Origin: Caldifarciminota bacterium
Lineage (GTDB): Bacteria > Hydrothermota > Tepidihabitantia > Tepidihabitantales > DTDR01
Length of the DNA stretch: 58,530 nucleotides
Assembly: GCA_025060715.1 (NCBI GenBank)
Contig: JANXBG010000007.1
Location: 1 to 58,530 of the forward strand
Direction: 5' to 3'
The first letter of the stretch is position 1, and each line of letters starts with the position of its first letter. The notes under the pieces were generated by a model. That model did not search any database, had not been told where the DNA came from, and saw nothing but the letters and a program-made list of their open reading frames with translations. Shown here one piece after another: positions 49,950 through 58,530 of this stretch. The position numbers and the translations under genes are program-made.

Positions 49950-50560
49950 TCATTTTCTTTTTTAAATCTTCTTTTATTGTCTTCTTGTCTATCTTTTGTA
50001 TCATATAAATATTTTCTTACCAGTCCCTCAATTTTACTTCATTCCCTACAATACTTTCCCAAAAGAACTTTATTTAATTCCCTTTCTTCACCCCTTCTTT
50101 TTCATCTATATTTTTTCTCTAATTTTGCTAAATAACTTTCACTTTTCTTACAATATTGGGCAATCTCTTAAACTATATCCCTTTTCTATCCGCCATCTCC
50201 TCAACAAGTTCCCCATAAACTTTCTTAACATCGCCTAATTATAAAGATAAAAAACTTATTTTAAGTGTCCTCTAAGGACAGAAATTTTTAAACCGAATTT
50301 CCTTATAAGTCTTTATATTTCAAATATTTATTTAAAATTTAAAATAAAAATAGGGAACAATACCCAGTACGGTCCTATCTTTGTCTTAACAGGTATCTTA
50401 TTATTTATTTTCGTAATTGCTTTATTTTTTGCTTTCATAAGTATATTAACTTTAATCTTTTAAAATGTTTTGTTGTTTATTTTATTTAGTGTATTATTAT
50501 TTGTCTTTAAGAGTGTCTTGTTGATAGTCTTCTTAATTTTAGGGGTATAAACAATGGGAT
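49950..50560 (-). pseudogene. possible highly decayed coding region
   Basis: Minus-strand frame reads YCKKSESYLAKLEKKYR*KRRGEERELNKVLLGKYCRE*SKIEGLVRKYLYDTKDRQEDNKRRFKKENEEKNK*; other fragments nearby (GDVKKVYGELVEEMADRKG, KTKIGPYWVLFPI). Confidence 0.3.
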
Positions 50561-50573
50561 AATATGATATTAA

Positions 50574-51137
50574 TTATGAACCACCTAATTTTTCTAAGGG
50601 GATATATTTTTTACAAAGAGGACAATTTCCTTTTTCAAAAACAGGGATTTCTTTTTTGTAAATAGAGTAATATTCAAAGTCTTCTATCTTCTTAACACTG
50701 CGGTCAATTAAAACTGCGATGCCGGCTATTTTACAACCAAAAGGTTTTAAGGCATTTATTGTTTCCCTTATTGAAGCACCGGTAGTTAAAACATCATCAA
50801 CAATTAATACTCGGTCAGTTTTTTTAATAACAAACCCTCTTTTTATTACCCTTTTCTCATTCTCTTTTTCAGCAATTACTAATTTTTTCTTAAATTGCCG
50901 AGCAAGTTCATAGGCAATAATTGCTCCACCAGTTGTCGGTCCACAAACGATGTCAATCTTTTTATCTTTGAAATTCTTTTTGATTAAAGAACAAAATTTA
51001 GTAAGTAAAACAGGGTTTTCAATTATCCTAAACTTTTCAAAGTAGTATTGGGAATGTAAACCTGAAGATAATAAAAAATGGCCTTCTTTTAAAACCTGAT
51101 ATTTTAATAAAAGTTTTTCAATTTTCTCTTTTTTCAT
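50574..51137 (-). CDS. pyrE: orotate phosphoribosyltransferase
   Basis: GHFLLSSGLHSQYYFEKFRI; CGPTTGGAIIAYELARQ; VLIVDDVLTTGASIRETI. Confidence 0.96.
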   Translation of the reverse strand: MKKEKIEKLLLKYQVLKEGHFLLSSGLHSQYYFEKFRIIENPVLLTKFCSLIKKNFKDKKIDIVCGPTTGGAIIAYELARQFKKKLVIAEKENEKRVIKRGFVIKKTDRVLIVDDVLTTGASIRETINALKPFGCKIAGIAVLIDRSVKKIEDFEYYSIYKKEIPVFEKGNCPLCKKYIPLEKLGGS

Positions 51138-51858
51138 TTATTTCTTTAATTTCTTCTTTGATTTTTAATATTAATTCTATTGGGTCTTCCGCTTTTAATA
51201 TTGGGCGACCAATAACAATATAATCAGCGCCGGCTTCTGCTGCCTCTTTTGGTGTCATTGTCCTTTCTTGGTCATCTTTTGCTATTTCTATTTCCGGGAT
51301 TCTAATTCCCGGTGAGATAACTAAAAAATCTTTACCACACTCTTCTTTGATTCTTTTTATGTCTCTTGGCGAAGCGACCACGCCATCTAAATTTGCTTTT
51401 TTAGCAATTAATGACAATTTTACAACCATATCTTGAAATTTTTCTTTTTCTATATTTAATGTCTCCATTAAACTATCTTCTCTAAAACTGGTTAATAAAG
51501 TAACACCAATAATCTTTGGCCTCTCCTTTATTTTCTTTTTCTCACAATAATTGAAAACAAAATCACTTGCCCTTTTTAACATCTCATAACCACCAAGGAT
51601 ATGTAAATTAAACATATCAACCTGCCACTTTAAACAACTTTCACAAGCCTTTTCCACAATTGAAGGGATATCAAAAAATTTTAGGTCTAAAAAAACCTTT
51701 TCATTATATTTTTTTATTGTTTTTAAAATATTAGGACCAGCCCGAGAAAAAAGAAAAAGGCCAACTTTAAACATATCGGCCCAACCTTTTAAACGATTAA
51801 CAAGTTTTCTTGCTTTTTGATGGGAATCTACATCCAAGGCAACTATTATTTTTGTCAT
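51118..51858 (-). CDS. pyrF: orotidine 5'-phosphate decarboxylase
   Basis: IIVALDVDSHQKA, VFLDLKFFDIPSIV, LDGVVASPRDI, ADYIVIGRPILKAEDP. Confidence 0.95.
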   Translation of the reverse strand: MTKIIVALDVDSHQKARKLVNRLKGWADMFKVGLFLFSRAGPNILKTIKKYNEKVFLDLKFFDIPSIVEKACESCLKWQVDMFNLHILGGYEMLKRASDFVFNYCEKKKIKERPKIIGVTLLTSFREDSLMETLNIEKEKFQDMVVKLSLIAKKANLDGVVASPRDIKRIKEECGKDFLVISPGIRIPEIEIAKDDQERTMTPKEAAEAGADYIVIGRPILKAEDPIELILKIKEEIKEINEKREN

Positions 51859-52787
51859 ATCTCAATATTTATTCCTTTTATTATCTCTTTTATACTTTTT
51901 ATCTCTTTCTCTTTTCCCCATTTTTTTAAATCTTCAATAATCTTTGCTACTAAAAAAGGATTTAATAAATTTAAAGTGCCAATCTCAACAAGCATTGCTC
52001 CACAAAATAAATATTCTAAAACATCCTTATAATCTCTAATTCCACCACAACCAATTATTGGTATTTTAACAACTTTTTTAATTTTTGCAATAAGATAGAG
52101 AGAATAATATTTCAAAAAAGTGCCAGAAATTCCGCCACTAATTCCGCCTAAAAAAGGTTTTTGTCTTTCAATATCAATAACCAATCCTGGAATAGTATTA
52201 GTAATAGTAATAAAATCAGCACCACCTCTTTCTGCTGCTTTACTAATTTCTATTGGATTACAAAATACTGTTGGTATTTTAGCAATTATTGGTTTTTTAG
52301 TTATTTTTTTTGTTTCTTTACAAATTTCTTCAACTACTTTGGGATTTTGTCCCAAACTAATTCCTCCTTCTTTCACATTTGGACAGGAAAGGTTTAATTC
52401 ATAAGCAGAAATTATTTCATCATCAAGAATTTTTATTACCTTTACTATTTCTTCAATGGAAGTTCCGCCAACACTTAAAATAAGATTAGTATCTAAATTT
52501 TTAAGATTTGGTAAGATTTTGTTTTTAAAGTATATTGCTCCTGGATTTTCTAAGCCGATAGAATTAATAATTCCTCCCTCAAATTCATAAATTCTTGGTG
52601 GCGGATTACCCGTTATTGGAGTAAAAGTGATTGTTTTTGTAATAATTCCACCGGTCAAATTTATTATTTCTTTAAATTTTAAACCAAATCCATAAGTACC
52701 ACTGGCTAATAATATAGGATTTTGGAAATTAATATTTTTAATTTTTTGTGAAAGGTTCATAATAAAATCTCTTCCAATAATAGACAA
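51855..52787 (-). CDS. pyrD: dihydroorotate dehydrogenase B, catalytic subunit
   Basis: ELNLSCPNVKEGG, IAKIPTVF, PIIGCGGIRDYKDVLEYLFCGA. Confidence 0.95.
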   Translation of the reverse strand: MSIIGRDFIMNLSQKIKNINFQNPILLASGTYGFGLKFKEIINLTGGIITKTITFTPITGNPPPRIYEFEGGIINSIGLENPGAIYFKNKILPNLKNLDTNLILSVGGTSIEEIVKVIKILDDEIISAYELNLSCPNVKEGGISLGQNPKVVEEICKETKKITKKPIIAKIPTVFCNPIEISKAAERGGADFITITNTIPGLVIDIERQKPFLGGISGGISGTFLKYYSLYLIAKIKKVVKIPIIGCGGIRDYKDVLEYLFCGAMLVEIGTLNLLNPFLVAKIIEDLKKWGKEKEIKSIKEIIKGINIEI

Positions 52788-53530
52788 GGACCTTCTTCAC
52801 ATAAATGGATATAAGTTCCATCAATTTTTGGTACAGCACAACAAGCACATAAACCAACGCCACAACCCATTCTTTCTTCTAAAAATCCATAAATTTTTAT
52901 TCTTTTTTCTAACATTAATTTTATTTTTCTTAACATCTCAAGAGGACCACTAACATAAGCAATTTTAAATTCTCTCTTTTCAATTAATTGAGGAATTCCA
53001 TCAGTTACTTTACCTTTTATTCCATAACTCCCATCTTCGGTACAAAAGATTAATTTATTTAAATTTAGATTTTCAAATTTTTCTTTTAATATTAACTCTT
53101 CATAATTTTTTGCTCCTAAAATAACAAATAAATTTTTTTTATTTTCTATTAAAGTTTTAGAAAGGAGATAAAGAGGAGCAATTCCTAAGCCACCACCAAA
53201 GATTAAAATATCCTTCTCTTCGGGTATTTCAATCGCTTTTCCCAAAGGTCCTAAAATATCTATCTCATCATTTTTATTTAGCTTACTTAACAAAAAAGTT
53301 CCTTTACCAACAATCCGGAAGATAAAAAAGATTTCACTATCTTTTACATCGGCAATAGAGAAGGGTCGTCGTAAAAGTAGATTACTATTTTCATTGATTT
53401 TTATATGGATAAATTGGCCCATCTTACTATTTTTGCCAATATTTTCCGTTATTAACCAAAAGCCAATAATCTCTTTTGAAAAATTTATTTTCTCTTTAAT
53501 CTTTACTTTTTCCCAAAAGATTTTATTCAT
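52757..53530 (-). CDS. pyrK: dihydroorotate dehydrogenase electron transfer subunit
   Basis: LLRRPFSIAD, DILGPLGKAI, IFGGGLGIAPLYLL, EERMGCGVGLCACCAVP 2Fe-2S motif. Confidence 0.95.
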   Translation of the reverse strand: MNKIFWEKVKIKEKINFSKEIIGFWLITENIGKNSKMGQFIHIKINENSNLLLRRPFSIADVKDSEIFFIFRIVGKGTFLLSKLNKNDEIDILGPLGKAIEIPEEKDILIFGGGLGIAPLYLLSKTLIENKKNLFVILGAKNYEELILKEKFENLNLNKLIFCTEDGSYGIKGKVTDGIPQLIEKREFKIAYVSGPLEMLRKIKLMLEKRIKIYGFLEERMGCGVGLCACCAVPKIDGTYIHLCEEGPCLLLEEILL

Positions 53531-54792
53531 AATTTTAAAATCTCTTTTGCCTTTTTAGCATATTCACTATCAGGGGCTTCTTTAATAATCTCTTCAAAAA
53601 GATTTTTACCTTTCTCTTTATCGATCTCTTTATAATAAATATAAGCTGAAGCAAATTTTGCCTTTAAGGCATATCTACTATTAGGATAATTCTTATAAAT
53701 TTTTTCATATTCTTTTAAAGCTGAAGAATAATCCTTTAAGGAAAGAAGATAAACTTCAGCCAATTTAAAATGGTAAAAAGCTGGTTCTAAGGTATCTTCT
53801 TTTGTTGGATTTAATAATTTCTTTATTAGATTTTTTTTCCATTTTACAATTGAACTCAATTCAGTAGTTGGGCCTTTAAGATAAGAAGAATCATAATAAA
53901 TTAAAGCACTATCAAATACTCCTTTTTCTTCCCATCTTTCCCCGATAAGATAATAGGCCCTTTGGGCTTCAGTACCTTTAACTTTTTTGAGATTTAAAAA
54001 GGCATTATTATCATCTTTAAGCCATAAATAAATTTTCCCAATATTTAAATAAAGAAGGTCCCTTAAATCAGAATACTTATCTAAATACTTTTCTAATTTT
54101 CTAAGATAAGTTTTTAAAGTATCTTTGTTTTCAGTATCTAAACAGTCAACTATTTTTATTAAAATCTTAATCTTTTCTTTCTCATCCTTTTCTATTTTAA
54201 ATAACTCATTATAAAAAATTTTTGCTTCGGATAATTTATTCGTCTCTTTTTTAACTTCAGCAATCTTTAACAATCCTTCTTTTCTTAATGGATGTTTTTT
54301 AAAGGTATTAACAAAAGTGAGCATTGAATCTAAAAATATCTGATACTCCTTTTGAAGATAATAAATTAAAGCAATTTGGTATTTTGTTAAGGGGAGATAT
54401 TTTTTAGAAAGTTTTCTTAAAATTTCTATTGCCTTATGATATTCTTTTAATTCCAAATAAGTAAGAGCTTGGTAATATAAAGCATCTTCTCTCTTTTTAT
54501 GATTAGGAAAATAGGATAAGAAAAGTTCAAACTGTTCTAAAGCTTTTTTATACTCTTTAAGATAATAATTACTAACAGCAATAATAAAGAGGGCATCACC
54601 TTCCCATTTAGAATTTGGATATTTCACTAAAAGTAAATTACTTTTTTCTTTTGCCTTATTAAACTTTACCTGGGCCTCACTAATATTTTTTGTTTTTAAA
54701 CCTTCTTGGAAATATTTGTTGGCGTTATAAAAAAGATTAAAATAGGCACAATTAAAAAATAAAAGAGAAATTATTATAAATATTTTTGCCAT
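53527..54792 (-). CDS. TPR outer-membrane lipoprotein (BamD/YbgF-like)
   Basis: Lipobox-like LLFFNCAYF; repeated TPRs. Confidence 0.75.
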   Translation of the reverse strand: MAKIFIIISLLFFNCAYFNLFYNANKYFQEGLKTKNISEAQVKFNKAKEKSNLLLVKYPNSKWEGDALFIIAVSNYYLKEYKKALEQFELFLSYFPNHKKREDALYYQALTYLELKEYHKAIEILRKLSKKYLPLTKYQIALIYYLQKEYQIFLDSMLTFVNTFKKHPLRKEGLLKIAEVKKETNKLSEAKIFYNELFKIEKDEKEKIKILIKIVDCLDTENKDTLKTYLRKLEKYLDKYSDLRDLLYLNIGKIYLWLKDDNNAFLNLKKVKGTEAQRAYYLIGERWEEKGVFDSALIYYDSSYLKGPTTELSSIVKWKKNLIKKLLNPTKEDTLEPAFYHFKLAEVYLLSLKDYSSALKEYEKIYKNYPNSRYALKAKFASAYIYYKEIDKEKGKNLFEEIIKEAPDSEYAKKAKEILKL

Positions 54793-55176
54793 TTAAAAGA
54801 AAAATTTTATTTCCCTCTCTACATCCTCTTTGGGATTAGCAGCATGAACTACATTTTTTTGAATAGAAGTGCCAAAATCTCCACGAATTGTTCCTTTTTT
54901 AGCTTTTTTTGGGTCAGTATCTCCTACTAATTCTCGCAGTCGCCTTTGAGAATCTTTACCCGCTAAAAGAATAACAACAATTGGTCCGCTTGCCATAAAT
55001 CTACAAAGAGAAGGATAAAAATCTTTTCCTTTATGGATTTTATAAAACTCTTTTGCTTCTTTTATTGTCAATTTTAAAGATTTAATAGCCAAAATATCAA
55101 AACCCTTTTCTTCTATCCGCGAAATTATTTTACCAATTAATTTTCTTTTTACGCCATCAGGTTTAATGATTAACAA
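54793..55176 (-). CDS. ndk: nucleoside diphosphate kinase
   Basis: LIIKPDGVKRKLIGKIISRIEEKGF; GDTDPKKAKKGTIRGDFG; NVVHAANPKEDVEREI. Confidence 0.96.
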   Translation of the reverse strand: MLIIKPDGVKRKLIGKIISRIEEKGFDILAIKSLKLTIKEAKEFYKIHKGKDFYPSLCRFMASGPIVVILLAGKDSQRRLRELVGDTDPKKAKKGTIRGDFGTSIQKNVVHAANPKEDVEREIKFFF

Positions 55177-55192
55177 AGTTCTCTCAATCTTT

Positions 55193-56170
55193 TTAGCTAC
55201 CCCATCTTCTTATTCTTTTTTTCCAAAATTCCTCAAAAAGAATATTAAATTTAAAAGCAAAAATAAATTCTTCTAAATTCTCTTTTTTGTGATAAGAGAT
55301 TATTAATTCCGGATAGAAACTTCCATAATTTTTAATAATAATTTCGGAAAGCAGCCCAAAATTTATCTTTTTTATTTTATTTAAAGAGAAACCAAAGTTT
55401 ATTTTGTTTATCCGATTTAAAAAAAGAAAATCAAAAGCAAAAGAGAAGGTATTTTTTAAAGGAAAAAGTAAACTATCTTTTTGGTAAAAATAATTAAAAT
55501 TTAATTGAGAATTATTTTTTAAATAAAGAGTTAAAAAAAGAGAAAAATCGGGTTTTAAAGAATATTTTTTCAATCTCTTTTTTTCTTTAATCTTTTTAAA
55601 AAATCCTAATTGAAACCCAAAAGAAAATTTTTCTAATTTTCTAATAAACCCAGCTTTAAAATTTCTACCAATATAATCATAAGAAATAGTTTCGCAGGCA
55701 AGAATATTTTTATCTTTCTCAACGGCAAAGATTTCTAAATTATTTCCTAAATTAAAATTTCCTTCGCCAAATAAAAGGAAGCTATTAAAGGATTTTAAAA
55801 AAAGTAAACCTAAATTATAAATTCCTCCTTTTGAACTTACGTGCCAAAAATAATCTTTCTTTTTAAAATTTTCCGATTGATAATAAATATCATAACCTTG
55901 ATTTAAATATTCATCCATTTTCAAACCAATTTGATAACTTTTTAAAAAGGGAATAAAGAGATATAGTTCCTCGGGTTGAAAATTAAAAACTGCTCTTTTT
56001 TCTTTATTTTCTTTTCCTAAAATAAAGTAATTATTAAAAGAGAAAAATACTTTAGTTTTTGGGGCAAATAATATATTCTCTTTTTTTAATAAAAATTTAT
56101 CCTTTTCTTGTCCAAAAAAAAATGGGTTAAAAAAGGAATAATTTAAAAGAAAAAAAACAACTACACTCAT
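55193..56170 (-). CDS. hypothetical outer-membrane beta-barrel-like protein
   Basis: Signal-like N-terminus, alternating amphipathic strands rich in F/N/Y. Confidence 0.55.
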   Translation of the reverse strand: MSVVVFFLLNYSFFNPFFFGQEKDKFLLKKENILFAPKTKVFFSFNNYFILGKENKEKRAVFNFQPEELYLFIPFLKSYQIGLKMDEYLNQGYDIYYQSENFKKKDYFWHVSSKGGIYNLGLLFLKSFNSFLLFGEGNFNLGNNLEIFAVEKDKNILACETISYDYIGRNFKAGFIRKLEKFSFGFQLGFFKKIKEKKRLKKYSLKPDFSLFLTLYLKNNSQLNFNYFYQKDSLLFPLKNTFSFAFDFLFLNRINKINFGFSLNKIKKINFGLLSEIIIKNYGSFYPELIISYHKKENLEEFIFAFKFNILFEEFWKKRIRRWGS

Positions 56171-57258
56171 AATCTTTCTTTTGGTTTTAAGAAATAGAAG
56201 ATTTCAATTCTTGGCATTTTTTTATCTTCTTTTTTAATAAGTAGAAAGCGGGGATAGGAATTAAAGGGATAGAGAGAGAGAAATAATCCAAAATTGGAGT
56301 CCGGTTTTTCTTTCCAAAAATTGATTAAACTCTTAATATCAATTTTTATTATTGTATCTCTTCTTAAAATTAATGTTCTTTTATAGATTTCATAGGAGGC
56401 TTTTTCTCTATTTATTAAATAATCACTCGTTAGTTTTAAAATTACAATTTCGTTAGAATCTAAAGGAAAATAAGAACTTTCAGTTTCGGGATACAGAAAT
56501 AAATCAGCATTTATAATATTGGTTTCTTTGGAGAGATTATTTAAATCAAATTTTAGATAACTAAAAAAGGGATAGCCGCTACCGATAACAAAATAATTTT
56601 CAGGAACTTTAAAGAGAGTATCAACAATATAAGCATTGGCTGTAAGATTAAAAATAGTATCTCTATTATTTTTTCTTAAATAGAGTTTTGGTGGTTTAAT
56701 TTCTGTACGACTATAAAATGAAATAAATTTTTCAGTTTTGTTTTGGGGAATTAAAATAACTCCGTAATTAATTTTAAAAAGGGTATCAAAATTATGAGGA
56801 TTTAATTCTATCACTGTTGAATCTTCTTTAGTTTCTCCCTCTCCCAATAAAAGTTCATAATAATCACCACCGTAATTAATCCAACGGACAAAAGAACTTG
56901 CTAATCTCCAGGTAACTTCATTTTCATTCCATTCTAAAATTATCGGATAAACTTTAAAGGTTATTGAAGAATAATATTTAGGATAAAGAATTAGTTTTAT
57001 CTCTTCACTATTTTTAAAAGAGGTATCTAAAGAAAAATTTAATAAAATGCGACATTCATAAAAATCATTTTTTCCTAAAAATAATCCTTGGCCGCCACCG
57101 CAGGGATAAGACTTACCGAATATATCAGAAGTAATGGGGTTAAGAAAAATTAAAGTATCGCTACCAACCCGTTCTTTTACTCCCTCTCTACCAACTTCGT
57201 TGATATGGCAAGAGAAAAAAATTAAAAGGATAAAAAGTGAAAAATTTTTAATTTCCAT
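56167..57258 (-). CDS. lipoprotein with DNRLRE-like domains
   Basis: Lipobox-like LIFFSCHIN; VYPIILEWNENEVTWRLASSFVRWINYGGDYYE pattern; second similar half. Confidence 0.6.
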   Translation of the reverse strand: MEIKNFSLFILLIFFSCHINEVGREGVKERVGSDTLIFLNPITSDIFGKSYPCGGGQGLFLGKNDFYECRILLNFSLDTSFKNSEEIKLILYPKYYSSITFKVYPIILEWNENEVTWRLASSFVRWINYGGDYYELLLGEGETKEDSTVIELNPHNFDTLFKINYGVILIPQNKTEKFISFYSRTEIKPPKLYLRKNNRDTIFNLTANAYIVDTLFKVPENYFVIGSGYPFFSYLKFDLNNLSKETNIINADLFLYPETESSYFPLDSNEIVILKLTSDYLINREKASYEIYKRTLILRRDTIIKIDIKSLINFWKEKPDSNFGLFLSLYPFNSYPRFLLIKKEDKKMPRIEIFYFLKPKERL

Positions 57259-58261
57259 TTTTTATATTAAGATAAAAAGGTAAATTTTCTTTTAAAAAAG
57301 AGACTAAATTGCTTTGGGCAAAAAAGGCAGCCGTTTGGATAGCATTTTTAATTGCCCTTTCATTACTTCTACCATGGGCGACAACTATTGTGCCATTAAT
57401 TCCTAACAAAATTCCGCCACCTTGTTCTTCATAATTGAGTTTTTCTATAAACTCTTCTAAGACCGGTTTAGAAAACCATCTTCTCATTCGGTATTTGGTT
57501 TCAGAAGAAAGATAATTTTTTAATGCCTGATTTAAGGTTTCTACAATTCCTTCACCAAATTTCAAAAGGATATTACCAACAAAACCATCACAAACGATAA
57601 CATCGACAACTCCTTTAAATATATCACATCCTTCAATATTACCAATAAAATTGAGAGGAGAATTTTTTAATAAATTATAACTCTGCTGATACAACTCAGT
57701 TCCTTTATTTTCTTCTTTCCCAATATTTAATAAACCGATAGTGGGATTTGCCTTTTTGAATAATAATTCATAGGTCAAAGAGCCTAAGATACCAAATTGC
57801 CAAAGGTTAATTGGCTTTACTGTTGGATTGGCCCCAGCATCAATCAAAAGAGAAAAACCCATTTGGGTTGGCAAAAGAATACCAATCGCCGGTCTTAAAA
57901 TTCCTTCTAAAGTTCCTAAAAATTTTAAAGCAATTACTAACAAGGCACCGGTATCACCCGCACTTACTACTGCGGAAACTTTATTCTCCTTCATTAAGGA
58001 AACAGCACTAACTATAGAATTGTTCAGCTTTCTTTTCAATAATTCAACCGGTGAATCAAAGGAGAGAGTAGTGCTCTCACATTCTAAAAATTCAATCCTT
58101 TCTGAAAATTTTTCTTTTAATAAAGAGATGGGAAATAACTCTTTTTTTCCAATAAGGATAATATTTAATTCAGGATTTTCCTCTAATGCCTTTTCTACAC
58201 CTAAAATTTCTGGCTTTGGTGCTTCATCACTTCCTAAACCATCAACTGCAATTTTTATCAT
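57248..58261 (-). CDS. plsX: phosphate acyltransferase
   Basis: [75 protein letters not shown]. Confidence 0.97.
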   Translation of the reverse strand: MIKIAVDGLGSDEAPKPEILGVEKALEENPELNIILIGKKELFPISLLKEKFSERIEFLECESTTLSFDSPVELLKRKLNNSIVSAVSLMKENKVSAVVSAGDTGALLVIALKFLGTLEGILRPAIGILLPTQMGFSLLIDAGANPTVKPINLWQFGILGSLTYELLFKKANPTIGLLNIGKEENKGTELYQQSYNLLKNSPLNFIGNIEGCDIFKGVVDVIVCDGFVGNILLKFGEGIVETLNQALKNYLSSETKYRMRRWFSKPVLEEFIEKLNYEEQGGGILLGINGTIVVAHGRSNERAIKNAIQTAAFFAQSNLVSFLKENLPFYLNIKNGN

Positions 58262-58449
58262 TCTTTCTCTTTTTTACTAACCACCATCATTTCTCTTCCT
58301 TTATAAAAACCACAATGAGGACAAACAGTGTGAGGCAATTTTAATTGATGACAATGAGGACACTCCACCCATTGAGGAACCTTTAACTTCCAATGGGTTC
58401 TTCTTTTTCTTCCTCTTGATTTAGAATGTCTTCTTTTTGGAACCGGCAT
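58258..58449 (-). CDS. rpmF: 50S ribosomal protein L32 (zinc form)
   Basis: [37 protein letters not shown]. Confidence 0.96.
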   Translation of the reverse strand: MPVPKRRHSKSRGRKRRTHWKLKVPQWVECPHCHQLKLPHTVCPHCGFYKGREMMVVSKKEKE

Positions 58450-58530
58450 ATTATCTCCTTCTTTATATTTAAAAAATTATTATAATTATAAATTTAAAAA
58501 TGTCAATCTAAACATAAAATAGACAGTAAT

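Noticed and set aside
49996-50238. 80-aa plus-strand ORF
   Set aside because: Phe/Leu/Ser-rich low-complexity text antisense to a more coding-like Lys/Glu-rich minus-strand signal.

Overview
AT-rich, compact bacterial chromosome segment, probably from a poorly sampled diderm lineage (an LptE-like lipoprotein, Lnt, and secreted proteins with gliding/T9SS-like C-terminal tails; a WOR-3/Stahlbacteria-like affiliation is only my inference). Most of it is housekeeping: an S10-spc ribosomal operon from rpsJ to rpsH that stops before rplF, a pyrK-D-F-E cluster, ndk, plsX-rpmF, guaB with thioredoxin-like genes, fabD, lipB, metG, tatD, ksgA, purN, lnt, nadB, xerC-like, two uracil-5 RNA methyltransferases, and six tRNAs. 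The most interesting items are: (1) an unannotated, frameshifted remnant of an MvaI/BcnI-like restriction endonuclease in the apparently empty first 0.8 kb; (2) a tRNA-Arg(ACG)-tadA-tRNA-Ser(CGA)-M6 protease array, in which the deaminase gene starts 8 nt after its presumptive substrate tRNA and tRNA-Ser lies in frame inside the 5' end of the protease ORF; (3) repeated sigma70-like promoters whose -10 box lies only about 5-9 nt before the start codon, predicting leaderless mRNAs, including two divergent gene pairs; (4) an LVIVD-type beta-propeller gene interrupted by a single in-frame TGA; (5) an unlisted 54-aa GTG-start membrane ORF where rplF would be expected; (6) a pterin synthase paralog with an ExxHGH motif (PTPS-III/FolB-replacement type); and (7) a secreted protein with about 14 repeats. 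All calls were made by reading the sequence, without database searches.
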